A DNA stretch of 64,000 bases, from the NCBI RefSeq assembly GCF_030546935.1, contig NZ_JAUOPH010000002.1, positions 434,001 through 498,000 on the forward strand. Reading direction: 5' to 3'. Position numbers and translations under genes: made by a program. The first letter of the stretch is position 1, and each line of letters opens with the position of its first letter. The notes under the pieces are model-generated. The model ran no database searches and was not told the origin of the DNA. It worked only from the letters and a program-made list of their open reading frames with translations. Positions 17,547 through 27,814 of this stretch are shown here, one piece after another. The DNA comes from Marinobacter sp. 2_MG-2023 (GTDB lineage: Bacteria > Pseudomonadota > Gammaproteobacteria > Pseudomonadales > Oleiphilaceae).

Positions 17547-18167
17547 TCAGCCCTTGAAGCCCTTGCCAACCACATAGACTTCCCGGGAGCGGGCGCGGGA
17601 CGAATCCGGCTTGCGCACCACCACCTTATCGAACACCGCCCTGGCGGCTTTCAGGAATTCTTCATAGCCTTCACCCTGAAACACCTTGGCGACGAAACTG
17701 CCTTTGGGCTTGAGCACCTGACAGGCCATATCCAATGCCAACTCCACCAGATACATGGAAGATGCCTGGTCGGCCACCGTTACCCCGCTTATGTTCGGCG
17801 CCATATCCGAAATCACCACATCCACCGGGCTGTCTCCCAGTTTGGTCATGATCTCTTCAAATACCGAGTCTTCAGTGAAGTCGCCCTGAATGAATTCCAC
17901 CCCGGCAATGGCGTCCATAGGCAATATGTCAGAGGCCAGCAGCCTGCCCTTGTGGCCGACCAGATTGACGGCCACTTGCGACCAGCCACCCGGCGCGGAG
18001 CCAAGATCCATCACCACCATATTGGGAGCAATCAGCCGATCCTTCTTGTTGATTTCAAGAAGCTTGTAACTGGCCCGCGAGCGATAGCCGTCCACCTGCG
18101 CCTGTTTTACGAAGGGGTCGTTCACGTGCTCTTCAAGCCAGCGGTTACTGCTTTTGGATCGGGCCAT
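17547..18167 (-). CDS. rlmE: 23S rRNA 2'-O-ribose methyltransferase (U2552)
   Basis: RlmE (FtsJ/RrmJ) methylates the ribose of U2552 in the ribosomal A loop using S-adenosylmethionine, late in 50S assembly. The 206-aa length is normal for the family. Seen are the N-terminal [10 protein letters not shown] with catalytic Lys35, the SAM loop [15 protein letters not shown] (52-66), SDMAPNISG with the catalytic Asp, and the C-terminal [19 protein letters not shown]. In many gammaproteobacteria ftsH follows rlmE; here rlmE stands alone, convergent with yqhD. Confidence 0.95.
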   Translation of the reverse strand: MARSKSSNRWLEEHVNDPFVKQAQVDGYRSRASYKLLEINKKDRLIAPNMVVMDLGSAPGGWSQVAVNLVGHKGRLLASDILPMDAIAGVEFIQGDFTEDSVFEEIMTKLGDSPVDVVISDMAPNISGVTVADQASSMYLVELALDMACQVLKPKGSFVAKVFQGEGYEEFLKAARAVFDKVVVRKPDSSRARSREVYVVGKGFKG

Positions 18168-18338
18168 AGGGACTCATCAAAAGGGGAAAGCGGACGCACC
18201 ATTCTACGTGTCCCATCCGCCTGCGGCAAAATCCTGACATCCGGGCCGGGCGCACGTACAATTGCCGCAACATTTTCCGATTCTTTTATCACCGGCTATT
18301 AACCCGTCACCGACGGCGAGATCCGGGCAGGACCTACT

Positions 18339-19976
18339 ATGATCCGCCTTACCGAACTGGCGCTGCCACTGGACCACCCCGAAAGCGCCCTGCGAGCCGC
18401 AATCCTCGAACGGCTGGGCATCGACGACGCCGATCTGGCAGATTTCACCGTCTTCAAGCGCAGTTACGACGCCCGCAAGAAAAATTCCGAGATCAAGTTC
18501 GTTTACATTGTTGATCTTAACGCCCGGAATGAAGAGGCCATTCTAGCCCGCTTTGAAAAAGACCAGCACGTGCGGCTGGCGCCGGATACCGCCTATTATC
18601 CCGTTGCACAGGCGCCCGCCGGCCTCACCGAGCGCCCGATCGTGATCGGCTTCGGCCCCTGCGGGTTGTTTGCAGCCCTGATTCTGGCCCAGATGGGGTT
18701 CCGCCCGATTGTACTGGAGCGCGGCAAGAACGTGCGCAGCCGTACCAAAGACACCTGGGCCCTGTGGCGGAAAAAGCAGCTTTCACCGGAATCCAACGTC
18801 CAGTTTGGTGAAGGCGGTGCTGGCCTGTTCTCGGACGGCAAGCTGTACAGCCAGATCAAGGATCCGAAATTCTTTGGTCGCAAGGTGATGCACGAGTTTA
18901 TCCGGGCCGGTGCACCGGAAGAGATCCTGTACGTCAGCAAGCCCCACATAGGAACCTTCCGGCTGACGGGTGTGGTGTCCACCATGCGCGAGGAAATTAT
19001 TCGCCTGGGCGGCGAGATTCGTTTTGAAAGCAAAGTCACTGACTTGCTCATCGACAACGGCCGCATTGAGGGCGTAGAGCTGGACACCGGAGAACAACTG
19101 CACAGCCGATATGTGATTTTGTCTGTCGGTCACAGCGCGCGCGATGTCTTTCGAATGCTGCAACGCAATGACGTGTTTATTGAAGCCAAGCCCTTTGCCA
19201 TCGGCTTTCGCATCGAGCATCCGCAATCGCTCATCGACAACGCTCGCCTGGGCAAATACGCCGGTCATCCCGCGCTGGGAGCTGCGGACTATAAACTGGT
19301 GTATCACGCCAGCAACGGGCGCGCGGTTTACAGTTTTTGCATGTGTCCTGGGGGAACCGTAGTCGCTGCAACCTCGGAACCCGGCCGGGTCGTCACCAAC
19401 GGTATGAGCCAGTATTCCCGCAATGAGCGCAACGCCAATGCCGGCATTGTGGTGGCTATTCATCCGGAAGAAGACTTTCCCGGAGGCCCTCTGGCCGGCG
19501 TGGATATGCAGGAAGCTCTGGAGTCAAAGGCCTATACGCTTGGCGGCAGTGATTATTGCGCGCCCGCGCAGCTGGTGGGCGATTTCATCAAACGCAAACC
19601 CTCCAGCGAACTGGGTGAGGTAGAGCCTTCTTACAAGCCGGGTATCAAACTGGGCGATCTTGCACCTTCGCTGCCGCCCTACGCCATCGACGCCATCCGC
19701 GAGGCCCTGCCGGCTTTCGGCAAGCAGATCCGGGGCTTCGACCGGAAAGATGCCATTCTGACCGGCATTGAAACCCGCACCTCTTCACCGGTGCGCATCA
19801 CCCGGGATCGAACCAGCCTGCAGAGCCTGAATACCCGGGGGCTATACCCGGCAGGAGAAGGCGCAGGTTACGCGGGCGGTATTCTTTCGGCCGGTGTGGA
19901 CGGCATCAAGGTTGCCGAAGCTCTGGCTCTGGCCATGCTGGAAGATCTGGCCACCAACAGCGGAAGCGAATCGTGA
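18339..19976 (+). CDS. FAD-dependent dehydrogenase (COG2509 type)
   Basis: A 545-aa flavoprotein of the uncharacterised FAD-dependent dehydrogenase group. A short N-terminal domain (1-95, ending VAQAPAG) precedes the dinucleotide motif VIGFGPCGLFAAL near 105. NVQFGEGGAGLFSDGKLYSQ, HIGTFRLTG and the C-terminal GEGAGYAGGILSAGVDGIK are the family's conserved blocks. It looks cytosolic and has no partner redox domain. The next gene starts within its stop (GTGA overlap), so it is cotranscribed with an RNA methyltransferase. The reaction is not known. Confidence 0.85.
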   Translation: MIRLTELALPLDHPESALRAAILERLGIDDADLADFTVFKRSYDARKKNSEIKFVYIVDLNARNEEAILARFEKDQHVRLAPDTAYYPVAQAPAGLTERPIVIGFGPCGLFAALILAQMGFRPIVLERGKNVRSRTKDTWALWRKKQLSPESNVQFGEGGAGLFSDGKLYSQIKDPKFFGRKVMHEFIRAGAPEEILYVSKPHIGTFRLTGVVSTMREEIIRLGGEIRFESKVTDLLIDNGRIEGVELDTGEQLHSRYVILSVGHSARDVFRMLQRNDVFIEAKPFAIGFRIEHPQSLIDNARLGKYAGHPALGAADYKLVYHASNGRAVYSFCMCPGGTVVAATSEPGRVVTNGMSQYSRNERNANAGIVVAIHPEEDFPGGPLAGVDMQEALESKAYTLGGSDYCAPAQLVGDFIKRKPSSELGEVEPSYKPGIKLGDLAPSLPPYAIDAIREALPAFGKQIRGFDRKDAILTGIETRTSSPVRITRDRTSLQSLNTRGLYPAGEGAGYAGGILSAGVDGIKVAEALALAMLEDLATNSGSES

Positions 19977-20707
19977 AGCTGGATGACATAAAAAAACTGC
20001 ATCAGAAAAAATACCGTCAGGCACTGGGCCACTATCTGGTCGAAGGCGAGCATCTGGTGCTGGAACTCCAGAAAGCAGCAGCCCGCCAGCCCCGGCTGAA
20101 CGCTTCCGAGCTTTATGTCACCGGCGCGTTTGAACATTGGGCAAGTCCATTCAAAACCCACCAGGTTAATGATCGCCAGATGGCCCAGCTTGCCGATACC
20201 CGCACGCCTCAAGGGATTCTTGCCGTGGTGCCCATGCCGGAGAAAGGCCTCGAGCCTGCAGCGGAGCCCGGCGAAAAAGCGGTTTACCTGCACGAAGTCC
20301 AGGATCCTGGAAACCTGGGGACAATTTTACGCACTTTGGCCTGGTTTGGCGGATTTCGCTGCCTTCTGAGCCCCGGCAGCGTCGACCCCTATAATCCGAA
20401 AGTAGTGCGCGCCAGCATGGGTGCCATATTCCACGTACCGGTGGAAACTGACGTCCCCCTGGATAGCCTGAGCAACCGCTACCATTCTATCGCCTGCCTC
20501 GATCTGAACGGCGACAAACTGACATCGGAGCCCTTCAGCACGCACGATTGCTATCTATTTGGGAATGAAGCCCGAGGTGTACCACAGGAAGTACTGGCTC
20601 AGTTGGCAGCAACGCCCTACACCATTTCAGGCAAAGGCGAAATCGAATCCCTGAATCTGGCTTCCGCAGTCAACATGTGTGCCTATGAGCTTGCCCGGGA
20701 CAGCTGA
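19973..20707 (+). CDS. TrmH/SpoU-family RNA 2'-O-methyltransferase
   Basis: A 244-aa RNA ribose methyltransferase of the SPOUT class with a trefoil knot. The three signatures are HEVQDPGNLGTILRTLAWFG (motif 1), FGNEARGVP (motif 2) and IESLNLASAVNMCAYE (motif 3). A substrate-binding domain (about 1-85) begins LHQKKYRQALGHYLVEGEHL, the usual form of the RlmB/TrmH-like group. The GTG start overlaps the upstream stop by 4 bases, showing translational coupling. The target nucleotide in rRNA or tRNA is unknown. Confidence 0.86.
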   Translation: MKLDDIKKLHQKKYRQALGHYLVEGEHLVLELQKAAARQPRLNASELYVTGAFEHWASPFKTHQVNDRQMAQLADTRTPQGILAVVPMPEKGLEPAAEPGEKAVYLHEVQDPGNLGTILRTLAWFGGFRCLLSPGSVDPYNPKVVRASMGAIFHVPVETDVPLDSLSNRYHSIACLDLNGDKLTSEPFSTHDCYLFGNEARGVPQEVLAQLAATPYTISGKGEIESLNLASAVNMCAYELARDS

Positions 20708-20726
20708 CCGGTAGCGGTGGTCTATA

Positions 20727-20801
20727 TTGGCAATCATCCTGGCCGTTATCGCCATTGCCTGTAGCTTGCTAATTGGCGACTATCAAAGCCTGATGCCTTG
20801 A
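20727..20801 (+). CDS. Possible small hydrophobic protein (24 aa)
   Basis: A TTG-started 24-codon frame between the RNA methylase and the transglutaminase-like gene. It is almost wholly hydrophobic (AIILAVIAIACSLLIGDYQ) with a short polar end, like a single-pass membrane microprotein. A weak GGTGG lies ahead. No homology is known to me and such a short frame could be chance. Confidence 0.2.
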   Translation: MAIILAVIAIACSLLIGDYQSLMP

Positions 20802-20816
20802 ACCGGATGCCTGATT

Positions 20817-21485
20817 ATGGATCGATACCTCCAGCCCACTGAGTTTTTTGACTACAACCAGCCTGAACTGAAGGCCTGGATTGCGGCCCGACTGGAGGGC
20901 GTACCTGAAGATAAGGTAGAACAGGCAAAGGCCCTGTATCTGGCAGCCCGGGACAGCGTGAGCTACAACCCCTACATTTTCCGCCCCGAACCCGAAACCT
21001 TCAGCGCCAGCTATGCTCTCAAAACCGGCGAAAGCTACTGCATTCCCAAGGCGGTATTGCTGGGCGCAGCAGCAAGGTCCATCGGCATACCCAGCCGCCT
21101 GGGCCTTGCCGATGTGCGCAATCATCTCTCAAGCCCGAAACTGATCGAATGGCTGCGTTCAGACATCTTCCGCATGCACGGGTTTATCGAGCTATATCTC
21201 AACGGTCGCTGGGTGAAAGCAACGCCGGCGTTTAACAAACAGCTTTGCGAATTGATGAACGTAGAGCCCCTGGAGTTTGATGGCGTCAACGACTCCATTT
21301 TTCAGGAATATACCGAGGCCGGTGAAGCACATATGGAATACGTGAACGATCACGGTCTTTTCGACGACGTTCCCCACAACTTCATTTTGTCCGGAATAAA
21401 AGAGGCTTACGGTCACCTGTTTTCAGAAGAAGGTGCACCAGAAATAGTCGATGGAAGTCTGGCGCAAGATATATCCGGGCGCTGA
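20817..21485 (+). CDS. Transglutaminase-like domain protein
   Basis: A 222-aa cytosolic protein with a transglutaminase-like cysteine-protease fold. The catalytic Cys lies in TGESYCIPKAVLL, the His in FRMHGFIELYLNGRW and the Asp in PLEFDGVNDS, all in family order. Bacterial members are mostly peptidases or amidases; the substrate is not known. No signal peptide is seen. It is followed by a hairpin terminator and converges on ahpF. Confidence 0.83.
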   Translation: MDRYLQPTEFFDYNQPELKAWIAARLEGVPEDKVEQAKALYLAARDSVSYNPYIFRPEPETFSASYALKTGESYCIPKAVLLGAAARSIGIPSRLGLADVRNHLSSPKLIEWLRSDIFRMHGFIELYLNGRWVKATPAFNKQLCELMNVEPLEFDGVNDSIFQEYTEAGEAHMEYVNDHGLFDDVPHNFILSGIKEAYGHLFSEEGAPEIVDGSLAQDISGR

Positions 21486-21490
21486 AACGC

Positions 21491-21524
21491 AAAACGGCAC
21501 TCGCCTGCTGTGGGAGTGCCGTTT
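21491..21524. terminator. Bidirectional terminator between transglutaminase gene and ahpF
   Basis: Stem aaaacggcactc / gagtgccgttt with an 11-base loop. A short A-run on one side and T-run on the other let it serve both convergent genes. Confidence 0.68.
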
Positions 21525-21576
21525 ACGAACCAGAGCCGGGAACCTGATCGGGCTCCCACCCCTCCTGCCAATTACC

Positions 21577-23142
21577 TTATTCCACAGAATTGCGAATCAG
21601 GAAGTCAAAAGCACTCAACGCAGCTTTCGAGCCCTCCCCCATCGAAATCACAATCTGCTTGTAGGGCACGGTTGTCGCATCACCGGCCGCAAAGACACCA
21701 GGAATGGATGTCTCGTTACGATCGTTAATGATGATCTCTCCATGCTGGCTCAACTCGATATCGCCTTTCAGCCACTCGGTGTTGGGTACCAGGCCGATCT
21801 GGACGAACACGCCTTCCAAAGCCACATGGTGGTTTTCACCGGTGTTGCGGTCCGTGTAGTTCAGGCCGCTCACTCTGCCGTTCTCGCCAACCACTTCCGT
21901 GGTCTGACCAGAGGTAATAATGTCCACATTGTTGAGACTGCGCAGCTTTTTCTGCAGCACATCGTCTGCGCGCATTTCAGCACCAAACTCAATCAATGTG
22001 ACATGACCAACGATACCGGCCAGGTCGATGGCAGCTTCCACACCGGAGTTACCACCACCGATCACCGCAACGTGTTTACCCTTGAACAGCGGGCCGTCAC
22101 AGTGAGGGCAATAGGCAACACCTTTGTTACGGTATTCATCCTCTCCCGGAACACCCAGCGGGCGCCAGCGAGCACCGGTGGACAGCACAATCGTGCGGGC
22201 CTTGAGCGACGCACCATTAGCCAGACGGACCTCGTGTGGCATTCCACGCTTGGCAGCCGGAATCAGCTTCTCGGCATGCTGCATGTTCATGATATCGACG
22301 TCATATTCTTTAACGTGCTGCTCCATGGCGGCAACCAGTTTCGGGCCTTCGGTATAAGGCACGGAAATCAGGTTCTCGATACCCATGGTGTCGGCTACCT
22401 GTCCACCGAAACGATCGGCGGCAATACCGGTAGAGATACCTTTACGCGCTGCGTAGATTGCTGCTGCTGAGCCAGCCGGCCCGCCACCAATCACCAGAAC
22501 CTCGAAGGTGTCTTTCTGGTTGATCTTCTCTGCTTCTTTTTCCTCAGACTTGGTGTCCAGCCTGGAAACGATTTCTTCCAGCGTCATGCGGCCCTGGCCC
22601 CAGGGTTCTCCATTCAGGTAAACGCTCGGTACGGCCATAACTTCGCGCTTTTCCACTTCATCCTGGAACAAAGCACCATCAATGGCCGTGTGACGCACAC
22701 CCGGGTTCAAAACACTCATCAGGTTCAGCGCCTGAACCACATCCGGGCAATTCTGACACGACAGGGAAAAATAGGTCTCAAACTCGAAGTCACCGTCCAA
22801 TTGCTGGATTTGTTCGATCACTTCCTGCGACGCCTTGGAAGGGTGCCCACCGACTTGCAGCAACGCGAGAACCAGAGAAGTAAACTCGTGCCCCATCGGA
22901 ATGCCGGCGAAGCGAACGCCCATATCGCTGCCAATGCGGTTTATCGCGAAGGAAGGGCGACGCACATCGTTCGAAGCTTCCGTGCGCAAGCTGATTTTCT
23001 CGGACATCGGCTCGATTTCTTCCAGAAGCTGCTTCAGCTCCTGGGACTTATCGCTATCATCATAGGCTGCCACCAGCTCAATCGGCTGCTGCAGCTTTTC
23101 CATATAAGCCTTCAATTGTTGCTTGATATTGGCATCCAACAT
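21577..23142 (-). CDS. ahpF: Alkyl hydroperoxide reductase subunit F
   Basis: A 521-aa NADH-dependent flavoprotein that reduces AhpC. The N-terminal double thioredoxin-like domain has the CQNC redox pair near 130. The FAD motif is [15 protein letters not shown] near 218, the thioredoxin-reductase-type active site is YCPHCDGP (CxxC) near 345, and the NADH motif is [12 protein letters not shown] near 360. The end [10 protein letters not shown] matches AhpF. Length equals the E. coli enzyme. It is transcribed on its own, about 4 kb from its partner ahpC. Confidence 0.96.
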   Translation of the reverse strand: MLDANIKQQLKAYMEKLQQPIELVAAYDDSDKSQELKQLLEEIEPMSEKISLRTEASNDVRRPSFAINRIGSDMGVRFAGIPMGHEFTSLVLALLQVGGHPSKASQEVIEQIQQLDGDFEFETYFSLSCQNCPDVVQALNLMSVLNPGVRHTAIDGALFQDEVEKREVMAVPSVYLNGEPWGQGRMTLEEIVSRLDTKSEEKEAEKINQKDTFEVLVIGGGPAGSAAAIYAARKGISTGIAADRFGGQVADTMGIENLISVPYTEGPKLVAAMEQHVKEYDVDIMNMQHAEKLIPAAKRGMPHEVRLANGASLKARTIVLSTGARWRPLGVPGEDEYRNKGVAYCPHCDGPLFKGKHVAVIGGGNSGVEAAIDLAGIVGHVTLIEFGAEMRADDVLQKKLRSLNNVDIITSGQTTEVVGENGRVSGLNYTDRNTGENHHVALEGVFVQIGLVPNTEWLKGDIELSQHGEIIINDRNETSIPGVFAAGDATTVPYKQIVISMGEGSKAALSAFDFLIRNSVE

Positions 23143-23195
23143 GTAACGATTCCCCTCTTGAGTTCTTTAGGCTGACCGCCAGAATCCGTAAAATC

Positions 23196-23210
23196 ATAGT
23201 GATCTGTGAT
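23196..23210. promoter_or_regulatory. Weak OxyR-like element upstream of ahpF
   Basis: ATAG-N7-TGAT lies about 55 bp upstream of the ahpF ATG. It matches only half of the ATAG-N7-CTAT OxyR repeat. Listed because ahpC has a full match; support here is weak. Confidence 0.22.
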
Positions 23211-23397
23211 TAAGATATATTCCAAAGATACGGAGTGGCTTAAAAAAGCTCAAATTAATTGATGCAAACCAATTGATAGGCAGTTGCTATTATTACTTTG
23301 ATGCGGTTACGAATAGCGAATACCCATCCAAGCCTTACCCCGGTACCATGTTACCAGGCGTCGCAACGTCACCCTTTGCACTCAGGATAAGCAGCAC

Positions 23398-24129
23398 ATG
23401 TTTCCAGATCGTTATCACTCAACCCAGAACGGATGCGTACACATTTCCGCATCTCAGGCCAGTCTGTTCGCAAAAGAAGTGGCCGGGGATTTCAACCCGA
23501 TTCACGATCCGGACGCACGCCGTTTCTGCGTTCCCGGAGACCTTCTTTTTGCCGTGGTCGTCGCACGCTTCGGGCTTTCACGACACATGACCTTCCAGTT
23601 CCGTGCACTGCTGGGTGACGGCGTCCCTCTGGAGTTCCGGGAAAGCGATGACGAAACCATCGAAGTGTGCGATCAGAACGGCAAGGTCTACCTGGAAGTA
23701 ACCCGTAGCGGCGAGGTAACCCGGGACAGACAAGTGATCGAAGAGTTTATTCGCTGCTATGTGGCGGCCTCCGGCAAGAACTTCCCACACACTCTGAAGC
23801 CACTTATGGAATCAAAGAATGTGATGTTCAACCCGGATCGCCCCATGGTGATGTACGCCAGCATGAGTCTCACTCTGGACAGCCTGGACGCAGCGTCACC
23901 GGAGTTGGAACTGCACAATGCCGACCTGGAAGCAAATGGCAAGCGTGGCAATGTCACCCTTGATTACCGGTTGATCTCTGATGGCAAACCCGTGGGCGAA
24001 GTGACGAAACATCTGGTACTGGGCGGACTGCGACCCTACTGCCCGGATGCCATGGCAGAGGTGATCGAAGAATTCTATCGCCTTAAGGCACGCGGCTCCC
24101 GGTACGGTGTCGATACAGCCAGTTCCTGA
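23398..24129 (+). CDS. DUF3581 family protein
   Basis: A 243-aa soluble protein of the DUF3581 family, common in marine gammaproteobacteria and of unknown function. The N-terminal part, SLFAKEVAGDFNPIHDPD, resembles the AGDxNPIH active-site stretch of MaoC/hotdog hydratases, so a hotdog fold acting on acyl-CoA or a similar thioester is possible. KHLVLGGLRPYCPDAM is a conserved C-terminal block. It is divergent from ahpF and followed 76 bp later by the cation ATPase. Confidence 0.75.
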   Translation: MFPDRYHSTQNGCVHISASQASLFAKEVAGDFNPIHDPDARRFCVPGDLLFAVVVARFGLSRHMTFQFRALLGDGVPLEFRESDDETIEVCDQNGKVYLEVTRSGEVTRDRQVIEEFIRCYVAASGKNFPHTLKPLMESKNVMFNPDRPMVMYASMSLTLDSLDAASPELELHNADLEANGKRGNVTLDYRLISDGKPVGEVTKHLVLGGLRPYCPDAMAEVIEEFYRLKARGSRYGVDTASS

Positions 24130-24205
24130 TACAGATCGTCTTTTCAGAGCTGGTTCATGGCTACAATGATCCTTATGAACTTCGCAGTCACAAGGACGAA
24201 TAGCC

Positions 24206-27049
24206 ATGACCAGCGAACAATCGCCGTTAGCGCCTTATAGACTTTCTTCCGATGCCGTCATCTCGGCTTTGGGCAGCAACGGACAAACCGGCCTTGATGG
24301 TGATGAAGCCGATCAACGCCTGAAGCGTGATGGTCCGAACGAGCTTAGCGCTTCCAGACCAGTCCCCGGCTGGCGCAAGCTGCTCGCCCAATTCTCCGAC
24401 ACGCTGGTTATTCTGCTCCTGCTCGCCGCAGCCATCTCCTCGGCACTGTGGCTGATAGAGCAGGACTCACCTCTACCCTACGAAGCCATTGCGATTCTGG
24501 CCATTGTGCTTTTTAACGCTGCTATGGGTTATAGCCAGCAGGCGCGTGCGGAACAGGCAGTTGCAGAATTACAGCAGATGTCAGCCGCTCAGGCCCGGGT
24601 CATACGGGACGGGCAACAGCAGAGTATCCCGGCAGCCAGGCTTGTAGCCGGTGATATTATCCTGGTAGAAGAAGGCGATACGATTCCCGCCGACAGCCGG
24701 CTCATTCACTCTGTGTCTCTGCAAACCTCAGAAGCAACACTGACCGGCGAAAGCCTTCCTGAATCCAAAGACCCTGAAACCATCATCGACGACGCCCCTA
24801 TAGGTGATCGCCAGAACATGATTTTCAGCGGCACTACGGTTACCTATGGCCGCGGAACGGCGATAGTAACCGCAACCGGCATGCAGTCTCAGATAGGCCA
24901 GATTGCCGGTATGCTGGAGCAGGCACCTCCAGAGACCACGCCACTGCAGCAGGATCTTGCCCGAGTTGGCAGAATGCTGGGGCTGGTGGTCATCATGATT
25001 GCGGTGGTGATAATCCTCACCATTATTCTGGTGGATCACGTCACCGGCTTTTCCGCCCTGTTCGATGTTCTGATTCTTGGCGTCGCCCTGGCAGTGGCTG
25101 CTGTACCCGAAGGCCTGCCAGCTATAGTCACCGCTGTCCTGGCCCTCGGGGTCCAGCGCATGGCACGCCGTAACGCCATTGTGCGCCACCTGGCAGCCGT
25201 AGAGACTCTTGGCGCAGCCAATGTGATCGCCTCCGACAAGACTGGCACCCTGACCCGCAACGAGATGACCGTGAAAGCGATTGTTACGGCCAGTGGTCGG
25301 GTTACCCTGGGCGGCACAGGATACGAGCCAACAGGCGACGTTACCGTGCACACGGCATCGGCCAGTAGCGGTTCAGTTGATATCAGCGAGCCTTTGCGAA
25401 TGGAGCTGGAACGGGCGCTCACCGTCGGCGACCGCGCCACCAACGCGGTTTTGCAAAAAGACGACGGCCAGTGGACCGTACAAGGTGACCCCACCGAAGG
25501 CGCTCTTCTGGTTGCTGCCAGAAAAATCGGACTGACGGAGGCGATCCTGGATGCCCGATATGAGCGGGTTGGTGAGGTACCTTTCTCATCCGAACGGAAA
25601 ATGATGTCCACGCTTCATACCGACAGCCAACACAAAGGGCATATTCAGGTATTTACCAAGGGCGCGCCGGATGTTCTTCTGGGCCGCTGTGACCGGGAGC
25701 GCTTGGGAGACACTAGCCGCCCGTTAACCGAGGAACGTCGTTCTGAGATCCTGCAAGCCAACGAACAACTGGCCGGCGAAGCACTGCGTACACTCGGTGT
25801 TGCCGCCCGCTACCTGCCGGAGGATGGCTTCGAAGCCGATAATATCGACGACGATCTCGAGCAGGATCTGATATTCGTCGGCCTGATTGGCATGATTGAT
25901 CCGCCCCGTGAAGAAGCCAAACAGGCTGTTGCCCAGGCCCGAAGCGCTGGTATCCGGCCCGTCATGATTACCGGCGATCACCCGGTTACAGCCGCTGTTA
26001 TCGGGGCGGAGCTGGGCATCTGCACAGATGGCCGAGCCATCACCGGGGCAGAAATTGACGGCATGACGGACGAAGCTTTGTATCAGGCCGTGCAGGACGT
26101 CTCCGTTTACGCCCGGGTTAACCCGGAGCATAAGCTACGCATCGTCAAAGCCCTGCAAAATGATAAGAACATAGTCGCCATGACCGGCGACGGAGTGAAC
26201 GATGCTCCCGCCCTGAGAACGGCAGACATTGGTATAGCCATGGGTATTAACGGCACAGATGTTTCCCGCAAGGCCTCGGACATTATTCTGGCAGACGACA
26301 ACTTTGCCACCATTGTTGCTGCCGTGGAGGAAGGCCGGACAATCTTCGCCAACATCCGAAAGTTCCTGCGCTACCTGTTGTCGTCCAACATCGGCGAAGT
26401 ACTAACCATGTTCTTTGGTGTGCTTCTGGCCGATGTAATCGGGCTGACCGCAAACGGTGCTGGCCTGGCTCTGCCACTGTTGGCAACCCAGATCCTCTGG
26501 ATCAACATGGTCAGCGATGGCGCGCCGGCTCTGGCGCTCGGGCTGGATCCAGGCGATGGGGCGGCAATGACCAAGCCACCAAGGCCCAGGGGAGAAGGCA
26601 TACTGACGCGTGATATGTGGGCCGGCATTGTTTTCGTCGGTATTATTACCGCAACCGGCACGCTTCTCGTACTTGATGCTTCCATGCCTGGTGGCCTGAT
26701 AGCTGGTACAGGCACCCTTGCCTATGGCCAGACCATGGCCTTTACTACCCTGGTTTTATTCTCGATGTTTACCGTGTTCATTTCGCGATCTGACGAACAA
26801 AGCGCTTTTAGCGGTCTGTTCTCCAATCTCTGGCTTTGGGCTGCTGTGGGCGGATCACTGTTGTTGCAAATGGCGGTGGTCTACCTGCCTTTCCTGCAAA
26901 AGCCTTTTTCCACCGTCAGTCTGAGCCTTGAGGACTGGCTGTTTTGTGCAGCGGTCGCCAGTTCGGTCTTATGGCTTCGGGAACTAAGCAAAATGGTTAT
27001 CCGCCTGCAAGAAAAAGAGATTGGCCCAACCGCAGCGGGCAGCCGCTAA
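24206..27049 (+). CDS. P-type cation-transporting ATPase (P2A, Ca2+-type)
   Basis: A 947-aa P-type ATPase. Order: N-terminal cation-ATPase domain (about 10-80), actuator loop with TGES (near 180), PEGLP in helix M4, phosphorylation site DKTGTLT (near 345), nucleotide domain with KGAPDVLLGRC, and hinge GDGVNDAPALR (near 665), then six C-terminal helices (about 10 in all). PEGLP and the full C-terminal helix set put it in the P2 group of Ca2+/Mn2+ or Na+ pumps. Members of this group from marine bacteria are usually annotated Ca2+-type, but ion choice cannot be read safely. Confidence 0.9.
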   Translation: MTSEQSPLAPYRLSSDAVISALGSNGQTGLDGDEADQRLKRDGPNELSASRPVPGWRKLLAQFSDTLVILLLLAAAISSALWLIEQDSPLPYEAIAILAIVLFNAAMGYSQQARAEQAVAELQQMSAAQARVIRDGQQQSIPAARLVAGDIILVEEGDTIPADSRLIHSVSLQTSEATLTGESLPESKDPETIIDDAPIGDRQNMIFSGTTVTYGRGTAIVTATGMQSQIGQIAGMLEQAPPETTPLQQDLARVGRMLGLVVIMIAVVIILTIILVDHVTGFSALFDVLILGVALAVAAVPEGLPAIVTAVLALGVQRMARRNAIVRHLAAVETLGAANVIASDKTGTLTRNEMTVKAIVTASGRVTLGGTGYEPTGDVTVHTASASSGSVDISEPLRMELERALTVGDRATNAVLQKDDGQWTVQGDPTEGALLVAARKIGLTEAILDARYERVGEVPFSSERKMMSTLHTDSQHKGHIQVFTKGAPDVLLGRCDRERLGDTSRPLTEERRSEILQANEQLAGEALRTLGVAARYLPEDGFEADNIDDDLEQDLIFVGLIGMIDPPREEAKQAVAQARSAGIRPVMITGDHPVTAAVIGAELGICTDGRAITGAEIDGMTDEALYQAVQDVSVYARVNPEHKLRIVKALQNDKNIVAMTGDGVNDAPALRTADIGIAMGINGTDVSRKASDIILADDNFATIVAAVEEGRTIFANIRKFLRYLLSSNIGEVLTMFFGVLLADVIGLTANGAGLALPLLATQILWINMVSDGAPALALGLDPGDGAAMTKPPRPRGEGILTRDMWAGIVFVGIITATGTLLVLDASMPGGLIAGTGTLAYGQTMAFTTLVLFSMFTVFISRSDEQSAFSGLFSNLWLWAAVGGSLLLQMAVVYLPFLQKPFSTVSLSLEDWLFCAAVASSVLWLRELSKMVIRLQEKEIGPTAAGSR

Positions 27050-27067
27050 TTTGCCATGACCCTGAAC

Positions 27068-27096
27068 GCAAAAAAACCCGGTAGCCCGGGGTTTTC
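27068..27096. terminator. Terminator between the cation ATPase gene and ahpC
   Basis: Imperfect stem (acccgg / ccggggt, one extra G) with an A-run on the left and TTTT on the right. Convergent genes flank it, so it may work in both directions. Confidence 0.55.
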
Positions 27097-27155
27097 TGGC
27101 AGAAGCAGGCCCGTGTAACGAGCCTGTTCCGATTGATTCCCTGTTTAAGAGAACC

Positions 27156-27719
27156 TTAGATCTTGCCAACCAGATCCAGTGAAGGAGACAGGGTAGCTTC
27201 GCCTTCCTTCCACTTGGCCGGGCAAACTTCGCCAGGATGGTTGCGTACATACTGAGCGGCTTTCACTTTACGCATCAGATCGTCTGCATCACGGCCAATG
27301 CCTTCCGCAGTGATTTCCATCGCCTGGATAACGCCATCCGGATCGATCAGGAAGGTAGCACGGTCTGCAAGACCCTGGCCTTCACGCATCACACCAAAGT
27401 TATTGGAGATGGTGCCGGTCTGGTCGCCCACCATGTAGTACTGAATCTTGCCGATGGTCTCGGAGCTGTCGTGCCATGCTTTGTGGGTGAAGTGAGTGTC
27501 TGTGGATACAGAGAATACTTCAACGCCCATCTTCTGCAGCTCTTCGTAGTGATCCGCTACGTCGCCCAGCTCAGTGGGGCAAACGAAGGTGAAATCAGCT
27601 GGGTAGAAGAAAAAGATCCCCCACTTACCTTTAACGTCTGCTTCGGAAATTTCTACGAACTCGCCCTGTTTGAAGGCGGTTGCGTTAAACGGTTTGATTT
27701 CAGAGTTGATAATGCCCAT
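27156..27719 (-). CDS. ahpC: Alkyl hydroperoxide reductase subunit C (2-Cys peroxiredoxin)
   Basis: A 187-aa typical 2-Cys peroxiredoxin that reduces H2O2 and organic peroxides and is recycled by AhpF. The peroxidatic Cys47 lies in [10 protein letters not shown] and the resolving Cys in GEVCPAKW. Length and sequence match E. coli AhpC. The ATG at 27719 follows AAGGAG by 8 bases; the preceding in-frame TTG codon is not needed. It faces away from ahpF, with two plus-strand genes between, so it is a separate unit with its own OxyR-like site. Confidence 0.96.
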   Translation of the reverse strand: MGIINSEIKPFNATAFKQGEFVEISEADVKGKWGIFFFYPADFTFVCPTELGDVADHYEELQKMGVEVFSVSTDTHFTHKAWHDSSETIGKIQYYMVGDQTGTISNNFGVMREGQGLADRATFLIDPDGVIQAMEITAEGIGRDADDLMRKVKAAQYVRNHPGEVCPAKWKEGEATLSPSLDLVGKI

Positions 27720-27814
27720 CAAATAAACTCCTTGGTTTGCCTATTGGTTAATTTATGGTGCTTACTGTAACGACCCTGAACACTTAAAGAAAATTGGTAA
27801 TACCCAATCATTCT

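Noticed and set aside
21451..22470. A 339-aa plus-strand frame over the end of ahpF
   Set aside because: Antisense to the FAD and NAD motifs of ahpF; composition is typical of a shadow frame.
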